A stretch of DNA of 64,000 nt, from contig NZ_JAJSOH010000023.1 in assembly GCF_021277265.1 (NCBI RefSeq), forward strand, positions 1 to 64,000. Direction: 5' to 3'. The DNA comes from Kineosporia rhizophila. GTDB taxonomy: Bacteria > Actinomycetota > Actinomycetes > Actinomycetales > Kineosporiaceae. Positions 51,493-59,763 of this stretch are shown piece by piece (position 1 is the first letter of the stretch; each line of letters starts with the position of its first letter). A program made the translations under genes and the position numbers. A model generated the notes under the pieces. It did not search any database. It had not been told where the DNA came from and worked only from the letters and a program-made list of their open reading frames with translations.

Positions 51493-52461
51493 ATGACGAA
51501 CCAGCCGGGGATGCGCGCGGGCGCGGGCAGGCCTTCGCTCAACCTGCGCGGTGCAGTGGATCTCGGGGCGCTGGCCGCCCGGCCCGCGCCCTCGGGCGCC
51601 GGTGGCGGCGCCTCGAACGGCCCGGCGGCGACGCCGGGCTCCTTCGTCATCGACACGACGGACGCGAGTTTCGCGACCGACGTCATCCAGCAGTCGCAGA
51701 CCGTCCCGGTCGTCCTGGACTTCTGGGCGACCTGGTGCGGTCCGTGCAAGCAGCTCTCGCCGGTGCTGGAGTCGCTGGCCGCGGAGTACGGCGGCCGGAT
51801 CCTGCTGGCGAAGATCGACGTGGACGCCAACCCGCAGATCGCGCAGGCCTTCCAGGTGCAGTCCATCCCGAGCGTGTTCGCGGTGCTCAAGGGCCAGCCG
51901 ATCCCGCTGTTCCAGGGGGCGCAGCCGGAGCCGCAGGTACGCGCGGTGCTCGACGAGCTGATGCGGGTGGCCGAGGCGAACGGGGTCACCGGGCGGCTGG
52001 CCGCCGAGCCGGCCGGCGAGGGCGAGGAGGAGCCGGAGGAGGAGGCGCTGCCGCCTTTGCACCAGGCCGCCTACGACGCGATCGAGCGGGACGACCTGGA
52101 CGCCGCGATCGCGGCCTACCAGCAGGCCCTGAAGGAGAACCCGGCCGACGACGAGGCCAAGCTCGGCCTGGCCCAGGTGCAGCTGATGCAGCGCACCAGC
52201 GGGGTGGACCTGAACCAGGCGCGGGCGACCGCCGCCGAGAACCCGGCCGATCCGCAGGCCCAGATCGTGGTGGCCGACCTGGACGTGCTCGGCGGGCACA
52301 TCGAGGACGCCTTCGCCCGGCTGATCGACACCGTCCGGGTCACCTCGGGAGACGACCGGGACGCGGTGCGCGTGCACCTGGTCGAGCTGTTCGAGGTGGT
52401 GGGCAAGGACGACCCGCGGGTCGGCAAGGCCCGCATCGCGCTGGCGAACGCGCTGTTCTGA
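51493..52461 (+). CDS. Thioredoxin-TPR protein (CnoX/YbbN-like)
   Basis: A 322-aa cytoplasmic protein. After a disordered ~45-residue start, a thioredoxin domain (about 50-160) with active site FWATWCGPCKQLSP and cis-Pro QSIPSVFAVL; then an acidic linker (EGEEEPEEEA) and TPR-like repeats (AAYDAIERDDLDAAIAAYQQ, AKLGLAQVQLM) to the end. This is the architecture of YbbN/CnoX, a holdase that protects proteins from oxidation; the intact CGPC here suggests redox activity, unlike E. coli YbbN. ATG 51493 follows aggagaaagga. Separated by 37 bases from the lipoprotein gene, same direction. Confidence 0.92.
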   Translation: MTNQPGMRAGAGRPSLNLRGAVDLGALAARPAPSGAGGGASNGPAATPGSFVIDTTDASFATDVIQQSQTVPVVLDFWATWCGPCKQLSPVLESLAAEYGGRILLAKIDVDANPQIAQAFQVQSIPSVFAVLKGQPIPLFQGAQPEPQVRAVLDELMRVAEANGVTGRLAAEPAGEGEEEPEEEALPPLHQAAYDAIERDDLDAAIAAYQQALKENPADDEAKLGLAQVQLMQRTSGVDLNQARATAAENPADPQAQIVVADLDVLGGHIEDAFARLIDTVRVTSGDDRDAVRVHLVELFEVVGKDDPRVGKARIALANALF

Positions 52462-52491
52462 TCGGCTTTTCTCCAACAGTGGACGGTGTCG

Positions 52492-52518
52492 GGCCCCTTC
52501 GCGGGGACCGGCACCGTC
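52492..52518 (+). terminator. Hairpin after the thioredoxin-TPR gene
   Basis: gacggtg (52492-52498) pairs with caccgtc (52512-52518), and inner cccc/gggg bases extend the structure. It lies 30 bases past the stop and likely ends the 47128-52461 transcript. Confidence 0.6.
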
Positions 52519-52693
52519 TCTGGTTGGTCACCGGTCGGTCACCGATGTCCGCCCATCCTGCGGAATGTCTGGCGAGCGGGCGACCGAGCGACCCTCCGTT
52601 CGCCGGATTCTGGCCGATGTCGGGCCTGCGCACCGGGCCATCACGCCTGCGCCGAGGTTAGATGACGACATCCCGTGACTCCATGTCATCGGG

Positions 52694-52715
52694 CGATAAC
52701 AGTAAGTCGTTATCG
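52694..52715 (+). promoter_or_regulatory. Inverted repeat upstream of the UDP-sugar dehydrogenase homologue
   Basis: Perfect cgataac (52694-52700) / gttatcg (52709-52715) with eight-base spacer, flanked on both sides by tgtcat words, 43 bases before the start codon. AT-richer than its surroundings; has the look of a repressor operator. Confidence 0.5.
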
Positions 52716-52757
52716 TTGTCATGCTCACCGGGTTCGGCCCGGGCCTGGAGGGGTCGT

Positions 52758-53984
52758 ATGTCGCGCATCTTCATCGTGGGGTCCGGCACGGTGGGCGCCG
52801 CGACCGGTCGGGCCCTGGGGCACGCCGGCCACCGGGTCACGTTCGTCGACATCGACCCGCGCCGGGTGGCCGTCCTGGTGAACGAGGGCCTCGACGCCCG
52901 GCGCGACCTGGACCTGGCCGGGGAGCCGGAGTCGTTCATCTTCCTCTGCACACCCACCCGGGTGGAGGCCGGCCGGCACCACCTGGCCGACGTGGCCTCC
53001 GGGGCGGAGCTGATCGGCCGGGCGATGGCCCGGGCCGACACTCCGCACACCGTGGTGGTGCGCTCCACGGTTCCTCCGGGCACCACCCGCGACCTGGTGC
53101 GCCCGCTGGTCGAGCTGCACTCCGGCCGCCGCGAGGGCACCGGGTTCAGCATCGCCGCCAGCCCGCACTTCGACTCCCGGGCCGGGAACGGCCGCACCGG
53201 GCGGCACGCGCTGGAGACGGTGCGCCCGCCCCTGACCGTGATCGGCGCCGACAGCGAGCGGGTGGTCAACGCCGTGCGGGACGTGCTGAACCCGATCGTC
53301 CCGCCGGGCGGGCAGATGCGCCTGCTCGAGGACCCGGCCGAGGCTGAGATGGTGAAGTGCGCGCACAGTCTGTTCAACGCCACGAAGATCAGTTTCTGGA
53401 ACGAGATCTGGCGGGTCTGCGACCGGCTCGGCCTGGACCCGGACGAGGTGGCGAGCATGGTGGCGACCTCGGCCGAGGGATCGCTCAACCCGGAGTACGG
53501 GATCTGGGGCGGAGCCCCCTACAGCGGTCACCAGCTGCCCAGCGACACCCGCGGTTTCCTGGGCTTCGCCGAGGAACTCGGCCTGCCGATGCCGTTGCTC
53601 AGCGCGGTGGTCGGCGTGAACTCGGGTTTCGAGCAACGTCTGGACGCCGAGATGGAGGCGCTGAGCATGCTGGCCAGCGGGCCGCACTACTACGCAACGG
53701 ATTTCGGCGAGGACGAGGCGGGCTGCCAGAGCGAGTACCGCACCCGGCCGCAGCCCGCCCCGGAGAACCCGAGGCCGGCGATCCCGGAGGCCGACGACGT
53801 TCCGGGCCCAGAGACGTCCATGATTGACGAAACCCCGCAGCCGGTGGTCGAGACCGACGGCTCGGGGCGCAGCGGCCTGGTCGGGGGAGAGGTGCGCGAC
53901 GTGCGCACCGACCCGGGCGCCAACCACCCCTCGCGCCGGCGCGGCGGGCGCCGGCCCTGGATCCCGCGCCAGCTCGGCCGGTGA
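52758..53984 (+). CDS. UDP-glucose/GDP-mannose dehydrogenase family protein lacking the catalytic Cys
   Basis: A 408-aa protein with NAD-binding IFIVGSGTVGAATGRALGHAG at the start, the central-domain motif DPAEAEMVKCAHSLFNATKISFWNE, and a C-terminal domain opening with GGAPYSGHQLPSDTRGF. In true sugar-nucleotide 6-dehydrogenases the equivalent loop is GGxCxPKD with the nucleophilic Cys; here Cys and Lys are replaced by Gln and Ser (residues ~257-266). An 80-residue disordered tail ends the protein. Catalysis of the full four-electron oxidation is unlikely; a two-electron reaction or binding role is possible. ATG 52758 follows ggagggg. Confidence 0.85.
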   Translation: MSRIFIVGSGTVGAATGRALGHAGHRVTFVDIDPRRVAVLVNEGLDARRDLDLAGEPESFIFLCTPTRVEAGRHHLADVASGAELIGRAMARADTPHTVVVRSTVPPGTTRDLVRPLVELHSGRREGTGFSIAASPHFDSRAGNGRTGRHALETVRPPLTVIGADSERVVNAVRDVLNPIVPPGGQMRLLEDPAEAEMVKCAHSLFNATKISFWNEIWRVCDRLGLDPDEVASMVATSAEGSLNPEYGIWGGAPYSGHQLPSDTRGFLGFAEELGLPMPLLSAVVGVNSGFEQRLDAEMEALSMLASGPHYYATDFGEDEAGCQSEYRTRPQPAPENPRPAIPEADDVPGPETSMIDETPQPVVETDGSGRSGLVGGEVRDVRTDPGANHPSRRRGGRRPWIPRQLGR

Positions 53985-53987
53985 CAT

Positions 53988-54028
53988 CCGAAAAGGGCCG
54001 ATCACCAGAGGTGATCGGCCCTTTTCGG
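53988..54028. terminator. Bidirectional terminator
   Basis: Perfect 18-bp stem (53988-54005 with 54011-54028), loop cagag, with A-run on the left arm and T-run on the right arm, so it works in both directions. It separates the dehydrogenase homologue from the convergent M13 peptidase gene. Confidence 0.92.
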
Positions 54029-54035
54029 GAGCGAG

Positions 54036-56006
54036 CTACCAGATGTGCACGCGGGCGGTGGGTTCGAGCCAGAGCTCGTCACCCTCGCGCACCCCGAACG
54101 CCTCGTGGAACTCGTCGATGTTGCGCACGACGGCGTTGCAGCGGAACTCTTCGGGCGAGTGCGGGTCGAGCGTGAGCCGGCGGATCACCTCGGCGTCGCG
54201 GCCCTTGCTGCGCCAGCCCTGGGCCCAGGCGACGAAGAACCGCTGCCAGCCGGTCAGGCCGTCGAGCACCGGGGGCTCGGCCCCGTCGAGGGCGATCCGG
54301 TAGGCGGTGTGCGCGATCGAGAGTCCGCCCAGGTCACCGATGTTCTCGCCGACGGTGAGCGCGCCGTTGACGTGGTGACCCGGCGTCTGCCGGGGCTCGA
54401 GCACGTCGTACTGCTCGATCAGCGCCTTGGTGCGCTTCTCGAACTCGGTGCGGTCGGTGTCGGTCCACCAGTCGTTCAGATTGCCCGAGCCGTCGTACTT
54501 GGAGCCCTGGTCGTCGAACCCGTGGCCGATCTCGTGCCCGATCACCGCGCCGATCGCACCGTAATTGGCGGCGTCGTCGGCCTCGGCGTCGAAGAACGGC
54601 GGCTGCAGGATCGCGGCCGGGAAGACGATCTCGTTCATCAGCGGGTTGTAGTAGGCGTTGACCGTCTGCGGGGTCATGAACCACTCGTCGCGGTCGACCG
54701 GCTTGCCGAGTTTCTCGATCTCCCGGGCGATCTCGTAGTCACCGGCGCGGCGCACGTTGCCGACCAGGTCGCCGGGCCGGATCTCGAGGCTGGAGTAGTC
54801 GCGCCACTTGTCCGGGTAGCCGATCTTGGGGGTGAAGCTGTCCAGCTTCTGCAGGGCGCGCTCCTGCGTCTCGGCGCTCATCCAGTCGAGCTTGGTGATG
54901 CTCTGCCGGTAGGCCTCGACCAGGTTGGCCACCAGCTCGACCATCCGGGCCTTGGCCGTGGGGGAGAAGTGCGCCTCCACGTAGAGCTTGCCCACCGCCT
55001 CGCCGAGCGAGCCCTCGACCAGCCCGACGCCGCGCTTCCAGCGCTCGCGCAGCTGGGTGGCCCCGGTGAGGGTCCTGCCGTAGAAGTCGAAGTTCTCCTG
55101 CACCAGCTCGGCGTTCAGCAGGGTGGCCGAACCGTGCACGGTGCGCCAGGTGAGCCAGGTCTTCCAGTCGGCCAGCGGCACCTCGGTGAGGGCCTTGCCG
55201 AGCGCGGTGAAGAAGCTGGGCTGGCGCACGACGACCTCGGAGAAGGCGCTCTGCGGCACGTTCAGCGCGTCGATCCAGCTGGTCCAGTCGAACTCGGGGA
55301 TGAGCTCTTCCAGGCCCTTGCGGTCGACCTTGTTGTACGTCTTGGTGGCGTCGCGGTTGGTCACCCGGTCCCAGTGCGAGCGGGACAGCCGGGTCTCCAG
55401 CGCCATGATCCGCTCGGCCGCGCCGGCCGCCCCGGCCTCGTCGGTGATCCCGGCCTTCACCAGCATGCGGGTGACGTGGCCGAGGAACGCGGTGCGGATC
55501 TCGGCGAACGTGTCCTCGCGGTAGTAGGACTCGTCGGGCAGGCTGAGCCCGCCCTGGGTGAGGTACATGACGTAGCGGTCGGAGGCCATCGCGTCGTTGT
55601 TGACGAAGTAGCCGAAGGGGGCGCCGCTGCCGGAGCGCTCCAGCACCCCGAACGCCCGGACCAGGCCGGCCAGGTCGGTGATCTCCTCGACCAGGGCCAG
55701 GTCGGTGGCGATGGGGGCGGTGCCCAGGCGCTCGATCGCGGCCTCGTCCATGAAGCTGGCGTACAGGTCGCCGACCTTCTGCGCCTCGCTGCCGGGCGCG
55801 GCGGAACCGGAGGCGCTCGCTGCGTCTTCCACGATCACCCGCAGCTGGGCCTCGGCCTCGTCGCGCAGCCGGTGGAAGGTGCCGTAGACCGACTTGTCCG
55901 GGGGGATCTCGGCTGTGTCCAGCCACTTCCCGTTCACGTGCCGGAACAGGTCGTCCTGAGGCCTGATCGAGGGGTTGAGCTGCTCGGTTTCGATACCGGA
56001 CGTCAT
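54036..56006 (-). CDS. M13-family zinc metallopeptidase (neprilysin-like)
   Basis: A 656-aa zinc peptidase cleaving small peptides. Zinc motif HEIGH in AVIGHEIGHGFDDQGS near residue 490, third ligand Glu and Asp in VGENIGDLGGLSIA, substrate-binding NAYYNP and the conserved C-terminal LWLEPTARVHIW. The N-terminal MTSGIETEQLNPSIRPQDDL has no signal peptide or membrane anchor, so the enzyme is probably cytoplasmic like other actinobacterial PepO forms. ATG 56006 start; the upstream open frame overlaps glgB. Confidence 0.94.
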   Translation of the reverse strand: MTSGIETEQLNPSIRPQDDLFRHVNGKWLDTAEIPPDKSVYGTFHRLRDEAEAQLRVIVEDAASASGSAAPGSEAQKVGDLYASFMDEAAIERLGTAPIATDLALVEEITDLAGLVRAFGVLERSGSGAPFGYFVNNDAMASDRYVMYLTQGGLSLPDESYYREDTFAEIRTAFLGHVTRMLVKAGITDEAGAAGAAERIMALETRLSRSHWDRVTNRDATKTYNKVDRKGLEELIPEFDWTSWIDALNVPQSAFSEVVVRQPSFFTALGKALTEVPLADWKTWLTWRTVHGSATLLNAELVQENFDFYGRTLTGATQLRERWKRGVGLVEGSLGEAVGKLYVEAHFSPTAKARMVELVANLVEAYRQSITKLDWMSAETQERALQKLDSFTPKIGYPDKWRDYSSLEIRPGDLVGNVRRAGDYEIAREIEKLGKPVDRDEWFMTPQTVNAYYNPLMNEIVFPAAILQPPFFDAEADDAANYGAIGAVIGHEIGHGFDDQGSKYDGSGNLNDWWTDTDRTEFEKRTKALIEQYDVLEPRQTPGHHVNGALTVGENIGDLGGLSIAHTAYRIALDGAEPPVLDGLTGWQRFFVAWAQGWRSKGRDAEVIRRLTLDPHSPEEFRCNAVVRNIDEFHEAFGVREGDELWLEPTARVHIW

Positions 56007-56052
56007 CGCCCGAGCGTATCGACCAACCCCCCGATCCGGACAGGACCCGGGT

Positions 56053-58422
56053 TCAGCCCTGCGCTGATTCGTCTTCCGCCGCGGCCTCGGACGTGATCGC
56101 GGGCGGGGTGAAGCCCGGACCGGACTCGTGGTGCACCTCGGGCGCGCTGCCGCTGGGCCAGCCACCCTCGGGGGTGGACTCCGGCACCAGCCAGACCGCG
56201 CCCAGCGGGGGCACCCGCAGCGTGATCGACGACGGCTGACCGTGCCAGGGCACCGGCACGGCGTCGACCGCACCCAGGTTGCCCACGCCGGAACCGCCGT
56301 AGTTCTCCGAGTCGGTGTTCAGGATCTCCAGCCAGCGCCCGCCCGAGGGCACCCCGAGGTGGTAGCCCTCCTGCGGCTGGGCGGAGAAGTTGACCACCGC
56401 CACCAGCGGGTTGCCGGCCGCGTCGCGGCGGATGAACGAGAACGTGTTGTGCTGGTTGTCGTTCGCGTCGATCCACTGGAAGCCGGACGGGTCGCTGTCG
56501 GCCTCCCAGAGCTCGGGCCGGTCCCGGTAGATCCGGTTCAGGTCACGCACCATCTGCTGCAGGCCGACGTGCCAGGGGGCGTCCTCCAGCCACCAGTCCA
56601 GGCTGCGCTCCTCGGACCACTCCCGCTCCATGCCCAGTTCCTGGCCCATGAACAGCAGTTGCTTGCCCGGGTGCGACCACATGAAGGCGAGGTAGGCGCG
56701 CACGTTGGCCAGCTGCTGCCAGCGGTCGCCGGGCATCTTGCCCAGCAGCGAGCCCTTGCCGTGCACGACCTCGTCGTGGCTGATCGGCAGCACGAAGTGC
56801 TCGCTGTACGCGTACATCAGCGAGAACGTCATCTGGTGGTGGTGGTACTGGCGGTGGACCGGGTCCTTGGACACGTAGCCCAGGGAGTCGTGCATCCACC
56901 CCATGTTCCACTTGTGGCCGAAGCCCAGGCCGCCCAGGTGGGTGGGCCGGGTGACGCCGGGCCAGGCGGTGGACTCCTCGGCGATCATCATCACGCCCGG
57001 GTGGTGCTTGTAGGCGGTGGCGTTGACCTCCTGCAGGAAGGCCACGGCCTCCAGGTTCTCCCGGCCGCCGTACTTGTTCGGCGTCCACTCACCGGCGTTG
57101 CGGGAGTAGTCGAGGTAGAGCATCGAGGCCACCGCGTCGACCCGCAGGCCGTCGACGTGGAACTCCTCGAGCCAGTACAGGGCGTTGGCGACCAGGAAGT
57201 TGCGCACCTCGGTGCGGCCGAAGTCGAAGATCAGCGTGCCCCACTCGGGGTGCTCGCCGCGGTGCGGGTCGGCGTGCTCGTACAGCGGCTGGCCGTCGAA
57301 CCGGGCCAGGGCGAACTCGTCCTTCGGGAAGTGCGCGGGCACCCAGTCCATGATCACGCCGATCCCGGCCTGGTGCAGCCGGTCGACCAGGTGACGGAAC
57401 TCGTCCGGGCTGCCGAACCGCGAGGTCGGCGCGTAGTAGCCGGTGACCTGGTAGCCCCAGGAACCACCGAACGGGTGCTCGGCCACCGGCAGGAACTCGA
57501 CGTGGGTGAAGCCCAGGTCCTGCACGTAACCGACGAGCTGGTCGGCCAGTTCGAGGTACGAGAGGCCCTGCCGCCAGGAACCCAGGTGCACCTCGTAGGT
57601 GCTCTGCGGGCGGCTGAGCGCCTCGTGCTGCGCGCGCTCGGCCATCCACGCGGAGTCGTTCCACTCGTAGCCCGACTCGGTGACGATCGAGGCGGTCAGC
57701 GGCGGGATCTCGGTGGCGAAGGCCATCGGGTCGGCCTTCTGCCGCCAGTGGCCGTCCTGGCCGAGGATCTCGAACTTGTAGCGGGTGCCGGTGCCCAGGC
57801 CGGGGACGAACAGTTCCCAGATGCCCGAGCCGCCCAGGCTGCGCATCGAGTGACCGCGGCCGTCCCAGTTGTTGACGTCCGAAACCAGGCGCACCGCCTG
57901 GGCGTTCGGCGCCCAGACCGCGAAGGAGGTGCCCTCCACGTCGCCGATCAGGCCGGGGAAGCGGCGGGGGTGGGCGCCCAGGGCGCGCCAGAGTTCCTCG
58001 TGCCGGCCCTCGGCGATCAGGTGCAGGTCGATCTCGCCCAGGCTGGGCAGGAAACGGTACGGGTCGTCGAGGGTCTGTTCCTCGTCGTCGTAGCGCACCA
58101 CGAGGCGGTAGTCGCCCACCGTCGCGCGCTCGAGCACGCCCACCCAGATGCCGTCCTGCTCGTGCGAGAGCGGGTGCCGTTCACCGTCTTCGGTGAGGAC
58201 CGCGACCTCGGTGGCGAGCGGGCGCAGCGTGCGGACGGTGACCCGCCCGCCGTACGGGTGCGCGCCCAGCACCGAGTGCGGGTTGTAGTAGGCGCCGCCC
58301 GCAACCTTGGCCAGAACGTCGGAATCCACCGGTTTGACCGTGGACGTCACGACGATTTCGGCGCCGGCCAGCGCTTCGGTACTCGCTTCGACGGGGGTCT
58401 GCGAAGTCGGAGACTGTGCCAT
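56053..58422 (-). CDS. glgB: 1,4-alpha-glucan branching enzyme
   Basis: Forms alpha-1,6 branches in glycogen or related glucan. The 789-aa GH13 enzyme has two N-terminal carbohydrate-binding/beta-sandwich modules (GGAYYNPHSVLGAHPYGG, then GTSFAVWAPNAQAVRLVSD), the catalytic barrel with nucleophile Asp in DGLRVDAVASMLYLDYSR, acid Glu in MMIAEESTAWP and third Asp in ISHDEVVHGKGSL, and a C-terminal beta domain. A disordered Glu/Pro tail of ~35 residues follows. ATG 58422 has a weak ribosome site; upstream starts in frame are possible. No other glg gene is in the window. Confidence 0.94.
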   Translation of the reverse strand: MAQSPTSQTPVEASTEALAGAEIVVTSTVKPVDSDVLAKVAGGAYYNPHSVLGAHPYGGRVTVRTLRPLATEVAVLTEDGERHPLSHEQDGIWVGVLERATVGDYRLVVRYDDEEQTLDDPYRFLPSLGEIDLHLIAEGRHEELWRALGAHPRRFPGLIGDVEGTSFAVWAPNAQAVRLVSDVNNWDGRGHSMRSLGGSGIWELFVPGLGTGTRYKFEILGQDGHWRQKADPMAFATEIPPLTASIVTESGYEWNDSAWMAERAQHEALSRPQSTYEVHLGSWRQGLSYLELADQLVGYVQDLGFTHVEFLPVAEHPFGGSWGYQVTGYYAPTSRFGSPDEFRHLVDRLHQAGIGVIMDWVPAHFPKDEFALARFDGQPLYEHADPHRGEHPEWGTLIFDFGRTEVRNFLVANALYWLEEFHVDGLRVDAVASMLYLDYSRNAGEWTPNKYGGRENLEAVAFLQEVNATAYKHHPGVMMIAEESTAWPGVTRPTHLGGLGFGHKWNMGWMHDSLGYVSKDPVHRQYHHHQMTFSLMYAYSEHFVLPISHDEVVHGKGSLLGKMPGDRWQQLANVRAYLAFMWSHPGKQLLFMGQELGMEREWSEERSLDWWLEDAPWHVGLQQMVRDLNRIYRDRPELWEADSDPSGFQWIDANDNQHNTFSFIRRDAAGNPLVAVVNFSAQPQEGYHLGVPSGGRWLEILNTDSENYGGSGVGNLGAVDAVPVPWHGQPSSITLRVPPLGAVWLVPESTPEGGWPSGSAPEVHHESGPGFTPPAITSEAAAEDESAQG

Positions 58423-58655
58423 GTCGGGAAGTCTGGCACGCATCGGGCGAGGGGGCATGGCGCCTTGCCCACGGGCCCGCCGGGTGAGGTCGATCCCGGC
58501 GCGCAGATCCCCTACTTGGAGTAATCTCGTGCTCACCCTGCGCCTCACTGCCGTGGTCAGGGCCTTGCCGCCGGCGCCGAGCGGCTCGAGTTGATCAAGG
58601 TAACGATTCGGTGCGGCGGGCCGCGGCCGGTTCACCTCCGACGAAGGGTCGACGC

Positions 58656-59276
58656 ATGGGTCCCCGGGTGCTGCTGGTCTGCACCGCCAACATCTGCCGC
58701 TCTCCCGGAGCCGAACGGCTGCTCGCCGGTCGCCTCGGCGAGGGGGTCGAGTTCTTCAGCCGAGGGACGCGGGCGGTCCCCGGAGCGGGGATCTGCGACT
58801 TCTCGGCCTCCTGGGTCGAGAGTCACGGCGGGGCCGGGGGTGCGCACGGGTCGCGACCGCTGGAGGTCGAGGACATCCGCGCCTCGACGGTGATCCTGAC
58901 CGCCTCGCAGACCCAGCGCGGCCGGGTGATCGAGATGCGCCCGTCGGCCCAGGTGCGCACGTTCACGCTGTTGCACGCCGCCCGCACCGCGCAGTGGCTG
59001 GCGGCGGCCGGGCGCACCCCGCCTCGTAGTGCCGATCTGGCTGACCGGCTGCTGTGGCTGGTGGAGGAACTGGACGCCAACCGGGGGTCGGCGCCGCGGG
59101 ACGAAGAGGACGACGACGAGCTGCCCGATCCGCACCGGGGCGGCCGGCACCCGCAGGTCTTCGGCCGGCTACAGGCGGCGGTGGAGGACTTCTGCGCACC
59201 CCTGCTGTTCCGGGGCCCGGCCCTGCGCCGGGACCGGGCCCGGCTGCGGCAGAAGCCTTCTCACGCCTGGCGCTGA
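58656..59276 (+). CDS. Low-molecular-weight protein-tyrosine phosphatase
   Basis: Dephosphorylates protein tyrosines, typically opposing a bacterial tyrosine kinase. The 206-aa protein has the P-loop CTANICRSPGAERLL near residue 9 (C-x5-R-S), and the general-acid Asp in ELPDPHRGGRHPQVF near residue 165, separated by an unusually long middle part (family usually ~150 aa). ATG 58656 start. It converges with a small zinc-ribbon gene (16-base overlap) and lies close to the BY-kinase at 59764-62070, a likely functional partner. Confidence 0.9.
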   Translation: MGPRVLLVCTANICRSPGAERLLAGRLGEGVEFFSRGTRAVPGAGICDFSASWVESHGGAGGAHGSRPLEVEDIRASTVILTASQTQRGRVIEMRPSAQVRTFTLLHAARTAQWLAAAGRTPPRSADLADRLLWLVEELDANRGSAPRDEEDDDELPDPHRGGRHPQVFGRLQAAVEDFCAPLLFRGPALRRDRARLRQKPSHAWR

Positions 59277-59569
59277 GGCAGTACGCCCTCGCAGGCGGGG
59301 CACAGCTCACGGATGCTGCGGATCGGGCCGGAACGGCGCCAGTCGTTCCACTCCGCGGTGTAGACCGTGCCCGAGTCGTGGCAGGTGGCGCAGAACTCCG
59401 GCCCGCTCTGGTCGGACTCGTCGTCCCGGCGGTTGCGCAGCAGCAGGGCCAGGCCGGCGACCAGCAGCAGGGACGGCAACCAGAGCAGGGCGTAGTCGCC
59501 CAGCAGCAGGTTGGTCACGTACAGGACGGAGGCGACGAGCGCCAGAAGGGCCCCGAATACGGCGTTCAT
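59261..59569 (-). CDS. Small membrane protein with zinc-ribbon tail
   Basis: A 102-aa protein: two membrane helices in the first 45 residues (FGALLALVASVLYVTNLLLG, LLWLPSLLLVAGLALLLRN), then a cytoplasmic segment with CATCHDSGTVYTAEWNDW and LCPACEGVLP, i.e. two CxxC knuckles likely to bind zinc. Last 16 bases overlap the end of the phosphatase gene on the other strand. ATG 59569 follows ggaaggagcgac-type purines. No family name recognised. Confidence 0.78.
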   Translation of the reverse strand: MNAVFGALLALVASVLYVTNLLLGDYALLWLPSLLLVAGLALLLRNRRDDESDQSGPEFCATCHDSGTVYTAEWNDWRRSGPIRSIRELCPACEGVLPQRQA

Positions 59570-59717
59570 GTCGCTCCTTCCGGGAGTGTCCGCGTCGACA
59601 TCTTCCGTTCATCCTAGGGGCGGCAAAGGGTGCGGGGAAGGGTGAATCCGGTTTGTCACGCAACGCTTCTCAGGCCGGGCTCAGCGGATCTCGCGAGCGT
59701 TCGGCCCATGGACGCGA

Positions 59718-59754
59718 GAACGCGGTGCGGCACTGAGTGCCACACCGCGTTCTG
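59718..59754 (-). terminator. Terminator downstream of the BY-kinase gene
   Basis: Arms 59718-59734 and 59738-59754 form a 17-position stem with one mismatch and a three-base loop, ten bases past the BY-kinase stop. Confidence 0.85.
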
Positions 59755-59763
59755 TCGAACAGT

